NCBI GenBank assembly: GCA_041399205.1 | Contig: JAWKTK010000009.1 | Location: forward strand, 124,001 to 188,000 | DNA from: JAGQOZ01 sp041399205 | GTDB taxonomy: Bacteria; Planctomycetota; Planctomycetia; Pirellulales; Pirellulaceae | Direction: 5' to 3' | Length of the DNA stretch: 64,000 nucleotides | Shown here: positions 6,216 through 15,788 of the stretch, in pieces | Position numbering within the stretch: position 1 is the first letter of the stretch | Layout of the letters: every line of letters starts with the position of its first letter | Notes under the pieces: model-generated | Databases searched by the model: none | The model's input: the letters and a program-made list of their open reading frames with translations, nothing else | Told to the model about the DNA's origin: nothing | Made by a program: the position numbers and the translations under genes

Positions 6216-6703
6216 TTACTCGTCATAAGCCGGTGCCACCGCTACTCCGGCCAACCGCAGGCAAACGGACAAGATGGCTCGGTGGTGAATCATGTGGTTC
6301 ATCACCCAGGTTCGCACGCATTCGCCTTTGTTGATTGTGAACAGCGTTTGACCAGCTTGTTTCAGAGCCCAAGGTTCTTGTAGCGTGGATGACGAAACAG
6401 CGCCCAGTGCGGAACGTGCGGCGGTTACGTTTTGGTCGAACAACTCCAGCAGTTTGGACGGATTCGATTCAGAAGATGTTTCATACGCCGGGCCGTCAAC
6501 CGGAGCCATATCGAATTCCGGTTCGGAAAGAATCAGCGGTGTCCAGCCAATCAGATCGACGATATGTTGGCGTTCCAGCAAATGTCATGCATGTCATCGT
6601 GGGCCTTCCAGGTCATCTTGTCTTCTGGAATGCTGGCCAAAATGCGCCGACATCGCGCCATTTCTCGATCAAATTCCGCCAATACGCTTTCTTCTAGATT
6701 CAT
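6216..6703 (-). pseudogene. DinB-like/DUF1569-type protein, frameshifted
   Basis: The start ATG at 6703 follows a good ribosome site (GGAGCAAGG). The first ~35 codons (MNLEESVLAEFDREMARCRR, then ILASIPEDKMTWKAHD) match the N-terminus of DinB-superfamily four-helix proteins. The next helix (expected MTFAxLAxHIVDLIGW) is split: MTFAG occurs in one frame and RQHIVDLIGW in another, so a frameshift lies near 6585-6600. The remainder, from 6581 down, is intact and has the family's C-terminal metal-site helix NHMIHHRAILSVCLRL. DinB-like proteins are metal-dependent and often thiol-linked transferases of mostly unknown substrate. One indel separates it from an intact gene, so recent inactivation or a base error are both possible. 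Confidence 0.72.
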
Positions 6704-6800
6704 CACCTTGCTCCGCTATTTTAAGAGATTGGAAAAGCACATTCGTCCGTTCAAGAAGCATCGTAACCGACCGTAGGTAAATCGAAAACATGGACAACCC

Positions 6801-8329
6801 TTATCGCCACGCTTCCGGAAACGCATTCCAGTCGATTTGCCAAACAATGGGCAATACAAAGTAGACAAACATGGTGACTAACACAATGGAAAACAAGTTC
6901 AGTCGCAGCCCGCAACGCACCATGTCGGGGATTCGCAAGTAGCCCGAACCAAAAACCACGGCGTTAGGCGGAGTAGCGACGGGTAACATGAACGCGCATG
7001 AAGCCGCCAACGTTGCTCCGACCATGAACAAAAACGGATGGACGTGCATGGCAGCTGCCATCGATGCCAAGACGGGTAACAACATGGACGTGGTTGCCAA
7101 GTTGGACGTGACTTCGGTCAGGAAATTAACGGCGGCAACCAGTATCAACAGCAACACAAAAGCGGCAGCGAATCCAGCAGCGACGCCTGATTGCCAATCC
7201 ATTCAGCTAAGCCGCTCGACTTGAATCCTTCGGCCAATGCCATGCCTCCGCCGAACAGCAACACAATGCCCCACGGAAGTTTCTGCGTGTCTTCCCAGGT
7301 CAGTAGCGTGTTGGCCAGCGTTGCTTCGTCCTGTGGATGGGTACAAGCCGTACGAACAGGTATCACAAACAACGACAACGCAAAGACCATAGCGATAATC
7401 GTGTCGTCCAACCGAAGCAGGATCCCCAAATGCTGCTGGACAAACGAACGCCCGACCCATGACGCCGCGGCACACAAAAAGACTGCCAGCAAGCATTTTT
7501 CTTCGAAGGACAGTTTCCCGAGTTCCGCTAGATGTTGAGCAATCTCTTTGCGTCCACCAGGAAATTCCGCTTGGCGGAAGGTGAAAACAACTCGAGTCAA
7601 ATAGATCCAACAAACGAACAGCAACAACACCGAAATCGGCAAGGCGAACATCATCCATTTGGCAAAACTAATTTCGGTCTGGTAGAGCTCTTCAATGACG
7701 CCCGCCAAAACCAAATTTGGCGGAGTACCGATCAGCGTGGCCATGCCGCCAATCGTCGCGCTGTAGGCAATCGCCAACATCAACGCCTTGCCAAACACTT
7801 CGTTTTCATTGACAAATGTTTCTGGATGGTCCTTTCGCTGAGAAACAATGGCCATGCCAATCGGCAACATTAGCACTGCCGTGGCTGTGTTGGAAATCCA
7901 CATCGAAAGAAAACCGGTGGCCACCATGAATCCCAAGATGATCCGCCGTACATCGGTTCCTAACCAGCAAATGATATTCAGTGCCATGCGTCGATGCAGG
8001 CCCCATTTCTCAATTCCAATGGCAATCAGGAACCCACCGATATACAAAAAGATATAGCGGTGGCCATACTGCGTGGTTGTCTCTTGCAGTGACACCGCAC
8101 CCGTCATGGGAAACAGGATCATGGGCAACAATGCTGTGGCCGCCATGGGGATGGCTTCCGTGATCCACCAGATGGCAATCCATGCAGTGGAAGCCAGCAC
8201 CGCAGTTGCAGAATGCTCCAGTCCTGGAGGATGAAAAAGCAACAGAATGAACACAAACGCAAGCGGACCGGCAAATCTGCCAATCAAAATCGTTTTTGGT
8301 GACATGACAAGCCGAATCCCTTTGGCCAT
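6801..8329 (-). pseudogene. SLC13/DASS-family anion symporter with a one-base frameshift
   Basis: Two overlapping frames together make a ~510-residue multi-span carrier of the divalent-anion:Na+ symporter (DASS, SLC13) family. Markers are AWIAIWWITEAIPMAATALLP-type early helices, ATIGGMATLIGTPPNLVLAG (the SNT signature region), and in the second frame NFLTEVTSNLATTSMLLPVL and ATPPNAVVFGSGYL. The first frame ends at LPLLCCC and the second picks up LLLILVAAVNFLTE. Restoring one base in the TTTT run near 7160-7170 joins them. Substrates of relatives are dicarboxylates, citrate or sulfate; I cannot choose. The start is taken at 8329, with 8305 (MSPKTILIG) an alternative. The rest shows no other damage, so the lesion is recent or a base-calling error. 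Confidence 0.8.
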
Positions 8330-8424
8330 CGTTGGCAACTAAGGCAGAAATCGTGACCGCATTTACCAGATACACCGCCGTATCATAACAGGAAACTTGA
8401 TTGGACGGTTAATCCAGTTGATGG

Positions 8425-9573
8425 CTAGTATCTCCAACCCGCCTCTAGCAGAAGCGCGTCGGCGAGTGCTATTTCGGTTGCGTCCGATTCATATTCAATA
8501 CTGCGGTCGAATGCATAACCTACTTGGGCGAACCAACCACCGCCACCATGCACCACATGATCCAAGCCCCACTGAATTCGAATATCACGCAAAGACAATT
8601 CGTCGGTTTGCGCGGTTCGCCGAGTAACTGCCCAGGTGTTGCCGCCAATGCCAGCGGCCAGAAAACACCATGTTTCACTATTGGAGCCATCCTTTTGAAT
8701 GCGCCACGACCACTTTGATTCCGGAAAGCGAAGATCAAGCTTGGTCCGCGCTTGAGGAGTCCAGGTCAGCCCCAGCGCCGGCAATGGAGGCAAGTCCGCT
8801 CGGTCTAAATAGACCGCTCCAAAAGAAAGCACTAATCGTTCTGGCCGAAGTTGCCAATTTAGCAGTCCCAAACCAAAGATACGCAAAGCATGGTCGCTGG
8901 TAGAAAAGTCACTACGGACTGCGGGCTGAACGATGGCCATCCAGGACCAACGAGCATTAATCTGGCTTCGATAAAAGAATTGGATACCCGTCTGATAGAG
9001 CTTGTCCGGCACGTCCAATTGCGAATCCGCATCGATCAGGTCAACGCGGAAACTAGGGGTCACTCCCAAGATTCGATCAAACGAACCCAAGGGAACAGCC
9101 AGCCCGATAGACGTTTCGGCAAACTGGCTGCTAAGGTCGTTTTCGTTCAATGACCACAACGCACCTCCGCTAAACGAAATCGATTGAATCGCCTTCTTCT
9201 TAAAGCGAATCACCGGAGCTTCCTCGCCCGAATTCTCAACGAACCCTAACTCCGTGCTGCGATTCGTTGTGCTCCAGTCATCCACAGACCAGGAACGCGA
9301 CTCCGTCATCGGCGTGAACGGCGTGGCAGCGTCACTCCGCAACGCCGATTCATCCCATTCCGTTACGTATCCATTCGATCGATCAACGAACCGCTCGGAT
9401 GGTTGATCGCCGCTGATACCGAACGAGACCATAGTTTGCGCGAACGAATTTCGCGCCATGCAGATACTCAACAGCATTGCGCACAATGCGCGAACACTGT
9501 GGCCATGACGTTGTGGAAAAGTCAAAAAACTCAAGCTTCGCTCCTTCACCGCGAATCGGCATGGCGTCATCAA
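8425..9573 (-). CDS. Probable outer-membrane protein, DUF6268-like
   Basis: A 382-residue protein. After a long basic N-terminus a signal-peptide-like stretch is seen (ALCAMLLSICMARNSFAQ). The following ~80 residues are low in hydrophobics. From about residue 130 on, the sequence alternates polar and hydrophobic residues in beta-strand-like segments (ISFSGGALWSL, TSIGLAVPLG, TPSFRVDLID, LVLSFGAVYLDR, WFAQVGYAFDR) and ends in aromatic-rich EAGWRY, which suggests an outer-membrane barrel. The pattern resembles the DUF6268 proteins of planctomycetes, which have no assigned function. The ORF is intact. A downstream start would be possible because the signal peptide begins about 25 residues in. 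Confidence 0.65.
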   Translation of the reverse strand: MMTPCRFAVKERSLSFLTFPQRHGHSVRALCAMLLSICMARNSFAQTMVSFGISGDQPSERFVDRSNGYVTEWDESALRSDAATPFTPMTESRSWSVDDWSTTNRSTELGFVENSGEEAPVIRFKKKAIQSISFSGGALWSLNENDLSSQFAETSIGLAVPLGSFDRILGVTPSFRVDLIDADSQLDVPDKLYQTGIQFFYRSQINARWSWMAIVQPAVRSDFSTSDHALRIFGLGLLNWQLRPERLVLSFGAVYLDRADLPPLPALGLTWTPQARTKLDLRFPESKWSWRIQKDGSNSETWCFLAAGIGGNTWAVTRRTAQTDELSLRDIRIQWGLDHVVHGGGGWFAQVGYAFDRSIEYESDATEIALADALLLEAGWRY

Positions 9574-9929
9574 TGGCAGACTCTAGGCGTGATAGCTCGT
9601 GTCGACAAGCCGAATTAATCTCAGACGCGCATGCGAACGCATGCACCGCAGGCATGCTGCTGTCTGCAGGCAAGAACTCGAAGACTGGGCACAGCCAGCT
9701 TAGCGTCGAGTCTTCATCGCGAAAAAACGATCAACAGCCGCTGCTTCTCCTGCTCCCAAAGCCTTTGTGGATGTTCGCACAGTACCCGATGATGGCCGCT
9801 CGCGAACGGTCACTCGGCACCGTAGCAATCACGTCAGCACCGTTGCCCGGAACATGGCAACCGGCGGGTGGGCACGTCATTATCGGTGATTTGCACCCAC
9901 GACATCGTCGACCGTGGCCGTGGTAACTT
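9574..9929. other. Intergenic region without a supported gene
   Basis: A plus-strand open frame spans part of this stretch but overlaps the DUF6268-like gene start and has biased, non-protein-like composition. The 3' part borders gene debris on the minus strand. Short reiterated GCATGC/GCATGC-like words occur near 9628-9655. I see nothing I can name. Confidence 0.3.
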
Positions 9930-10022
9930 CGGCTGCGGACGTGGCAACTTGGTGTATTACGATTGACACATGATCACCTTCGACAGCCGAATCATTCACG
10001 GCCGTTACCGTCACGGTTTGTG
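9930..10022 (-). pseudogene. Fragment of a Calx-beta/adhesin-repeat protein
   Basis: Read leftward, the segment encodes PQTVTVTAVNDSAVEGDHVS, then IVIHQVATSA. 'VTVTAVND..VEG.H' followed by a histidine-rich strand and SAD-like turn is the recurring unit of Calx-beta-type repeats in giant planctomycete surface proteins. Only about 30 residues remain, with no start and no further repeats. It is in the same frame as the C-terminus of the preceding debris, so it was joined by rearrangement. Confidence 0.5.
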
Positions 10023-10054
10023 GAGAATGATGACATTGGTTTGGCAGTAGTTCG

Positions 10055-10265
10055 TCACTGGCGATCTTGTTCCGGTTCGGCACGGACGTGGACCAATCCG
10101 TTTCGTTCAATATGAACATGGATCGTGTTTGCTTGGCAACATACGGGGCAATCTTCCACATGGTTTGCAACGACCCTTGCGTTAGGTCCAGCGGAATAAT
10201 GATCTCTTCGCCGCAGGCATCGCAGAGATAATGGCCTTCGTCCTGGGACTGCGATGCGCAAGTAA
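10055..10265 (-). pseudogene. CPXCG-motif cysteine-rich small protein, frameshifted
   Basis: One frame gives QDEGHYLCDACGEEIIIPLD followed by LTQGS, and another gives VEDCPVCCQANTIHVHIE, then NGLVHVRAEPEQDRQ and a stop. Joined, they make the ~60-residue zinc-ribbon protein called 'CPXCG motif-containing cysteine-rich protein', with cysteine pairs CDAC and CPVC. A frameshift lies between QGS and VEDCPVCC, near 10155-10175. It also lacks its own clear start, being read through from the hydrolase remnant upstream. The function of this family is unknown. Confidence 0.7.
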
Positions 10266-10317
10266 GATCTGCGTTAGCAAGTGTCCCATCGCCAGCAGGC
10301 AGTGTTTGCCCAGTACT

Positions 10318-10782
10318 CAAGATTCGACACGCCCACTCCATGGCCGCCAAAGAATCGGCGTCGGCCAAGCGATGATCCTTCCCAATGCCAATCAGCAATT
10401 CGGCTGGCAGTCCGCTATTGCGTAGCAGCAACTCGGATTCAGAATAAGGAATCACTTCGTCCACTGGACTGTGCAACAAGATGGAATTGGGCTTGAGGGT
10501 GTCTCGCTTCCCCAACGCTTCCAGGCAGGGCACAGCAATACCAACGGAACAGTGCCGCTGCACATATTCATGGCAACGGCACCTCCACGAGCTACCGACA
10601 ATCACGTCAGGAACATGCAATTCAAACGCATGCTGAGCGGTTTGAACCGCAGCAGAAAAATGATGGTCGTCCAAGGCCGGGTTGGAAACGTGGTGCCCCA
10701 TGTTCACCAAGAACGATGGCTTCACGCCGCCAACGACACTTTGCCAGCCGTGCAGAAAAGGATGTTCACACCGGTCCTTCAT
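10318..10782 (-). pseudogene. Alpha/beta-hydrolase with two compensating frameshifts
   Basis: The frame reads FLHGWQS-VGGVKPSFLVNMGHHVSNPALDDHHFSAAVQTAQ in segments, then PDVIVGSS, and ends with LHSPVDEVIPYSESELLLRN and GIGKDHRLADADSLAAMEWACR. These are the oxyanion-strand, nucleophile, acid and histidine regions of a small alpha/beta hydrolase. Between GSS and KPNSILLHS the translated residues make no sense in this frame. The -1 frame gives SRGGAVAMNMC, then SGTVPLVLLCPAWKRWG. So one base has been lost just after the nucleophile elbow (GSSRGG) and the frame is restored about 65 bases later. The ~22-residue core is scrambled and the enzyme should be dead unless these are base errors. Confidence 0.75.
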
Positions 10783-10869
10783 CAAACAAAAGACATAGAC
10801 TGTCACGAAGATTTCCAGTTTCCCACAGCCAATCCCGTCCGTCTGTAGGATAGTCAAGCTGTCAAGCAC

Positions 10870-11162
10870 GAATTACATAGTCCAGACGACTGGAAAGTCA
10901 TCCGCTTCCGTTGCGGACGGCTTCCGCGACTGGGAACGCAACACAATTTCAGGTTTCATATTGCGAAAACACGAGGCAAACCGCAAGTCGTGGCGTTGAA
11001 CCCTTTTCTCGACCAAAAAGGTGGTTTGTCGAAGAAAAAATTGGACTTGTTTGGCTCGTCCTACCGACAAAACCAACAGATTTCCGTTTCGAATCACGCA
11101 CCGTGTCGAGGTCCACTTGCGAATAATTCTAATCGCGTGTAGAAAACTGTCTTGAACAACTC
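10870..11162. other. Intergenic region without a supported gene
   Basis: A 290-base stretch between the hydrolase debris and the left end of the integrated element. Open frames on both strands are short and lack any recognisable features. It should hold the native promoter of the tRNA-Arg gene whose 5' half begins at 11163. Confidence 0.4.
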
Positions 11163-11201
<39 letters not shown>

Positions 11202-11361
11202 TACGCGAAAAACGCCTTGTTTTTCAGTCTTTTCCGGCGTTTTCGACTCTCGAAAAGTTCCATCTACACCCCAAAATTCGGCTCGCAGGTGTAGCCTACA
11301 CCCGGCGTTTCAGAGCAAGGCCATCGGTGCAAGAATCCGATTTAGCCCCAACTTCATCGAG
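11202..11361. other. Left-end non-coding segment of the element
   Basis: About 160 bases between attL and the stop of the tape-measure gene. It contains an AACGCC...GGCGTT hairpin (about 11210-11243) flanking T-rich sequence, and the palindrome-like GGTGTAGCCTACACC (about 11288-11302). A shorter related word, AGGTGTAGAAAAGGTGTACT, occurs near the right end (about 26084). These may be recombinase arm sites. Confidence 0.35.
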
Positions 11362-12881
11362 TTAAGCGGGCGGGATAGTGAACACTTCGTCGTTCTTGAT
11401 GGCTATCTTCTCGACGGCCGTTGTGGTTCGTTTTTGTTGGGCGAGTTGTTCTTGCAAGACTTTGATCTCGGGCGAGTTGCGAATTCGCGACGCGGAATAT
11501 CCGGCCGCTGAATTGCGTTCTAACGCGGCCGCCAGCATGTTGGTGTTCGGTCCCTTGTTTTGGCTGTCGATATCCCAATTGATATTCTTCCAGGCGCTCG
11601 CCGCGAAGTTTTCGTCACCCCAACGGGCGGCCGCGATTAATCCCGAGGTGATTCCCTTTGGGCGGCTTCACCTACGCCCATAGCTCGCTTTTTCAAGTTG
11701 TCGAAACTGCTGGCAACGCCGTCGGCTTTCTTCGTCAGCAAGCCCCACAGTTGCTTTTGACCGCGGGCCGCGTTCTCTTGCTCGACCTTGGCCAATTGCT
11801 TGCGATCGGCTTCGACGGCCGCCTTGTGGGCTTGGATGCGTGAATCGTTAGCGATGTCCAGCGTAAATCCGGAATTCGACGCGGGTGACCGGGCGGCACG
11901 TTGCCGAAGTTCTGCTTCGCTGTATAGGCCTTTGCTTCCCATGGCTACGCCGCTATTGCGAATCCACGAATCCCAATACCGATACTGAAATGAATTGCGT
12001 TCGTTCGGTTGCCAGCCGGGGGCTAGGATCGGGGCCGTGTGGCCGACGCGGTTGAACCCTTGGCCAACGTTTTGCATGAACAAGCTTCCCGCTTTCTGTC
12101 GGCCGCTGTCGTGAGTCATGACAAGCCTAAGGCCCTCGACGGCTTCGGCAGCCGCTGGGGCAATGTCGATCACGATCGAGTTCTTGAAACCCTTAGTCAC
12201 GCTCCCTAGGCGTTCCATCTCGTCGTTGAACTTCTCGACGTTCTTGGCCGCTTTTCGATCGAAGGTCAGCCCCATCTTTTCCGCTTCGGCTTGCATCTCA
12301 CGCAACCCAAGCGATCCACCGGCCAACGTGTTCACCAAATCGACGCCCTCGCTGTCGAATAGCTTGAACGCGATTCGAACCCGGTCGGCTTGTGTCTTCA
12401 CGCCCTTGAAAGCATCGGCTAAACGATACATCTTTTGATCGGGGGCTAGATTGTTAAAAGCCTTGGCGTCGATATTCAATTCGTTCAAGGCAGAAACGGC
12501 CTCGCCCGTTCCTTGGGCCGCTTCGGCCGATCGTCGTGTCAGCCGCTGCAAAGACATTTCGAGCTTGCCAGATTCGACCCCCGACAAGTTCGCTGCGTGC
12601 GTCAGCCCGACCAATCGTTCGGTTGCAATCCCTAGCTTGTCTGATGTCTTCGCTAGGTGATCCATCTCGTTGGCCGTCTTGCGCAAGCTGCCAATCACGG
12701 CCCCTGTCGTAAGTGTTACGCCGAGTAGGCCCATACCCTTCGATAGCAGTCCGACCGATTTGGAAGCTAACGACGATGCCGTATTTAGGCTGGCCAGTTC
12801 CGACCGGCTCTTCTGCATACCAGTCGAAAAGCCTTTGGTATTGGCCAACACGTTGACAGTGATCTGCCCGATAGTTGTCAT
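11362..12881 (-). pseudogene. Phage tail tape-measure protein, one frameshift
   Basis: The main frame (12881 to 11637) encodes 414 residues: N-terminal GQITVNVLANTKGFSTGM, which is typical of tape-measure proteins, then coiled-coil-rich sequence and a Gly/Ala/Leu-rich segment (VGLLSKGMGLLGVTL). It breaks at EAAQRESPRD. The neighbouring frame continues naturally as KGITSGLIAAARWGDENF, then AASAWKNINWD, and ends in KNDEVFTIPPA with a stop at 11362, adding about 95 residues. The break is at a CCCAAAGGG run near 11655 and needs one base to repair. At roughly 505 residues it would be a short tape measure for a short tail. It is the last gene of the leftward structural cluster. Confidence 0.78.
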
Positions 12882-12885
12882 GGTT

Positions 12886-13110
12886 CTACCCTTCCAAGAT
12901 TTGTCGGTTGTTTATAGGCCAATAACTTGGTTTCGCACGTAGCAATTCGCAAACCTCACGGGCCGATTCCATCACAGCATCGACCGACTTTGATTCGAAT
13001 GCTCGACGCAAGCCGTGGCATAGTACCAGCAGCTCGTTGCGCTCCCTCTCGAATTTGACTTCGCGGCTTCCGGCCGCTGACCTTAGCTGGTTTCCGCGTT
13101 TCGCTGACAT
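12886..13110 (-). CDS. Small phage protein upstream of the tape measure
   Basis: A 74-residue protein. The ATG at 13110 is chosen because GGAG lies six bases upstream; an upstream in-frame start would add five residues. The sequence is charged and probably helical (REVKFERERNELLVLCHGLR, then RAFESKSVDAVMESAREVCE). Its stop is four bases from the tape-measure start, so the two are coupled. The slot just before the tape measure is where tail assembly chaperones sit in many siphophages. This one shows no programmed frameshift signal that I can see and is not otherwise recognisable. Confidence 0.6.
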   Translation of the reverse strand: MSAKRGNQLRSAAGSREVKFERERNELLVLCHGLRRAFESKSVDAVMESAREVCELLRAKPSYWPINNRQILEG

Positions 13111-13179
13111 CGATTCTCCAATCAAAAAGCCCCGGCCGAGGACCGCCCCCGACCGAGACTACACGACACGACAACCACG

Positions 13180-13536
13180 TCAAAAGTCTTCGGCCCGTTC
13201 GATCAACGCTTCAACGGCCGTGGGGAAATCATCACACATTAGCGTTGGCAATAGCTCAGCAATTGCGACGCGCACATGCGGCGGGCAGTCGAGTAGCTGA
13301 ATCGAATCGCGGTCGTCGAGGTAAATGCGTATGTGGCCACGATCGAAACCGACGTAGCAATCTTCCCCAAGTCGAGAATGCCACGGATCGAAGCAGATGT
13401 TAACCGGCGGAACGTAGCCAAAGCAGTCTTGCAATTCTGCCTCGGTATCTTTGATCACGGCGTCGACCTTGGTCAGGGCCGTTTCAAGTTGCGATTTGGC
13501 GGTAGTAATGGCGGTGGCGGTGGTACGTTGAATCAT
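13180..13536 (-). CDS. Hypothetical phage protein between capsid and tail genes
   Basis: A 118-residue intact protein. It starts with a Thr/Ala-rich amphipathic stretch (RTTATAITTAKSQLETALTK), followed by a compact acidic part with ICFDPWHSRLGEDCYVGFD and DRDSIQLLDCPPHVRVAIAE. Its start is five bases from the stop of the capsid gene, so it belongs to the same operon. The position suggests a head-tail connector or tail completion role, but I recognise no family. Confidence 0.6.
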   Translation of the reverse strand: MIQRTTATAITTAKSQLETALTKVDAVIKDTEAELQDCFGYVPPVNICFDPWHSRLGEDCYVGFDRGHIRIYLDDRDSIQLLDCPPHVRVAIAELLPTLMCDDFPTAVEALIERAEDF

Positions 13537-13541
13537 TGGTC

Positions 13542-14815
13542 CTAGCTCGCTAAAGAAAGGTACTTAAGCGGGGCGGTCCCCGCGTCAATCAGCCTGCCGT
13601 CGAGACGGTGGAAAGCAATGAACGCGACTCGATGGTTATCCGCGAAGCGTTCATCAAGCCGAAGGATGTCCATAGTCGCGGCTTCGCGGATTGTGTACTT
13701 CGCAAAGTTGCCGTAGAGCAGCACTTTGGCACCGGCCGCGGGATTTGGCATATGGTTGTTGACGACGAACGGATCTTTATCGAGCGTGTCCGGTTCGCCC
13801 GGTATAAGCGACGGCAACCACACCGGCCGGTTCTGCTTGTCCCGCATTTGCTTCAATAGTGACAACGTTTGGTCACTGAACATCCAGTGAGCCCCGAGCC
13901 GTCGATAGGCAACGTCGACAGAATGTTTTAGAGCAATCACGTCAAACCAATTGATCTCATCCGTCGTTTCCGTGACGACACCTGAATCCGTTGCCCCCGT
14001 CAAGCAGCCCTCGGGCTGGCCGATACCAGTGCCGACGGTAAAGTGTCGATTCGATCCACGCCCGATTCGCTCGCCGATGATACGACCTATGAAGGCTGCC
14101 ATGCCGACCGAAGAATCTTGCAGCAATTCAGCCGAGACGGGAATCAACTTGGAACTATACTTGTAAGCCCCTAGCAAAACTTGGCCCATGGCGGCCGTTT
14201 GTTCATTGACCGACGCATCTTCGTCGACGATTTCACCTTCGTTGGTTGTGTCGTCCATCGTCGGGATCGGCAGCGTTGCCCCCGTTGAAACGCGGGCCAC
14301 GGTGGCGACTTGTCGTACGCCACCGAAGTGAAGCAAGTTTTCTTCAAGCGGTCGCATCATTTCGTCGGGCGCTGTGAACGCCCCGAGATTGCCCGTGGCT
14401 ACGTTTTGCGTAGCTCGAATCAAATTCATCGTGGCTATCGTTCCCCGACTGTCGGCCGTGGTATTGCGAAGACCAACGGCCCGCAATCGCTCTTGCCGTT
14501 CTTCGTCGAGTGGTGTTTGCCCTTCGAGAAAGAAATCACGCAGTGCCTCTCGCACCGTTCCCGCGACGGAAGCAACGCGGCCGTGTGGCGTTCTTCGCGT
14601 TGCTCTCGAATCCACTCGTCACAACGATCGACCATTGCGAAGCGTTCTAGCTCGACATCGATTTCACCGATCTTACCGTCGTATTCGGCCCAAGCTTGTT
14701 CTTCGCGATCGGTGAATTCTCGCTTTTCAGCTTCGGCCGTTTTATGAATCCGATGCATCTCCGCAGCGATGCTGGCTCGCTTTTGAACTAACTCGGAACG
14801 ACTGGCAATGATCAT
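13542..14815 (-). pseudogene. HK97-type major capsid protein 1, one frameshift
   Basis: Residues from 14815 to about 14580 give an N-terminal helical scaffold (delta) domain rich in Glu/Lys (RSELVQKRASIAAEMHRI, REFTDREEQAWAEYDGKIGE). The frame then fails, and the next frame continues with VREALRDFFLEGQTPLDEER and the mature capsid fold: GNLGAFTAPDEMMRPLEENL, ATLPIPTMDDT, GEIVDEDASVNEQ, SSKLIPVSAELLQDS, HFTVGTGIGQPEGCLTGA and the C-terminal HRLDGRLIDAGTAPLKYLSL. One indel at about 14575-14600 separates the scaffold from the shell domain. It is paralogous to the second capsid gene in the same element, sharing the same motif order and ending. Confidence 0.85.
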
Positions 14816-14897
14816 GTTCTGAAATCCTTTGTGAACGTGTTGGCACCGACCGACGGCCGGGGGTTGTTAGCGAACGGCCGGGAATAGCTTCGACAAG

Positions 14898-15077
14898 TCA
14901 ACTTCGGGGGAAGATATTCGCCCAGGCTTGCCGAACCACTCGGCTGATCGTCGACTTGCTTTGACCGGTTGGTGCCGCCACTTCGTCGAGCGACAACGGT
15001 TGCCCGTCGAAGTCTCGCTGTGCGGCAATCTGCAGGATCTTTTTCTTTTCGCGATTCGTGGTAACGCCTCGACTCAT
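14898..15077 (-). CDS. Small helix-turn-helix protein
   Basis: 59 residues from the ATG at 15077 (MSRGVTTNREKKKILQIAAQ...). The middle, LSLDEVAAPTGQSKSTISRVV, is a clear helix-turn-helix (helix, Gly-containing turn, STISR recognition helix). It sits between the prohead protease and the first capsid gene, an unusual place for a regulator. It might control late structural genes, or act as a small terminase-like DNA-binding subunit. That second possibility is speculation from position only. Confidence 0.6.
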   Translation of the reverse strand: MSRGVTTNREKKKILQIAAQRDFDGQPLSLDEVAAPTGQSKSTISRVVRQAWANIFPRS

Positions 15078-15091
15078 GGCATTGAACTCCG

Positions 15092-15705
15092 TTAAAAAAC
15101 AGGAATGAACGGCGGGCAAAGTGACTCGCCAAGAATATCGATTAGCCTCAAACGTCGTTCACGCTTGGCAGCTTTCCGCTGTCGGCGAAGATCTCGCAGG
15201 TCTTGTTCGTTTCGAACCGAGGCGGCCGTTGCCTGATATGCGGGGAACGTCACGGGCGAAACTTCGATCAGCTCGACTTCGTAGATTTCCCGAACCTCGA
15301 GCGATCCTTCCTCGTGCCACTTCTCGCCACCCGGTGAGACACGAAATCCGAACGACGACCCGTTTACGTCGCCTCTTCGTACCGTCTCGATTGCGTCGCG
15401 GTGTAGGGGCGATTCGCCCGCGCGATGGCATAATGCAAACCAACGGCGTCGACGTTTATCGTCAACGTCCCGGCCGACAGTCGACCGAGAGGCCGAGTGT
15501 GGTCGTGCTGCCAAAGGGCAACGACGTCACGTTCCGGTAGCGTTTTGTCGAAAGCCCCCGGCATGATCCGCTCGACCGCCCCCTTCCAAAGTTCGTACTC
15601 GGTGGACGGGTCGCCCGCTCGATAGAACACGGCCGCGATGCCCTGAATCCTACCGGTGGTTGCTTTCGGCTTGGCTCGTTCGTTCGTTCGGATTTCCATA
15701 GTCAT
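15092..15705 (-). pseudogene. HK97-family prohead protease, one frameshift
   Basis: It starts at ATG 15705 (MTMEIRTNERAK; 15699 is an alternative). The first frame gives GRIQGIAAVFYRAGDPSTEY, MPGAFDKTLPERDVVALWQH and HDHTRPLGRLSAGTL, the family's N-terminal strands with the His of the active site in 'WQHDHTRPLG'. It fails at RPYTATQSRRYEEAT. The other frame continues as AIETVRRGDVNGSSFGFRVS, then EVELIEVSPVTFPAYQATAA, which contains the catalytic Ser (SSFGF) and the closing PxxPAY motif. One indel near 15390 repairs it. The protein would have been ~200 residues. This serine protease trims scaffold domains of capsid subunits and sits, as usual, beside the capsid genes. Confidence 0.83.
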
Positions 15706-15788
15706 TGCCGATATCCTGAGTGATTTCGTGATTCGGCCGGGGCGTGTCTGCTCGCCCTCAGCCGACCGAATCCCCGAACGGGTTTTCG

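Noticed and set aside
9880..10869. A single novel 329-residue protein
   Set aside because: It is a run-on of hydrolase, CPXCG and adhesin fragments with internal out-of-frame segments.
11640..11670. Programmed frameshift in the tape-measure gene
   Set aside because: The site (CCCAAAGGG) does not give a standard X-XXY-YYZ slip in the reading frame, and neighbouring genes carry random indels too.
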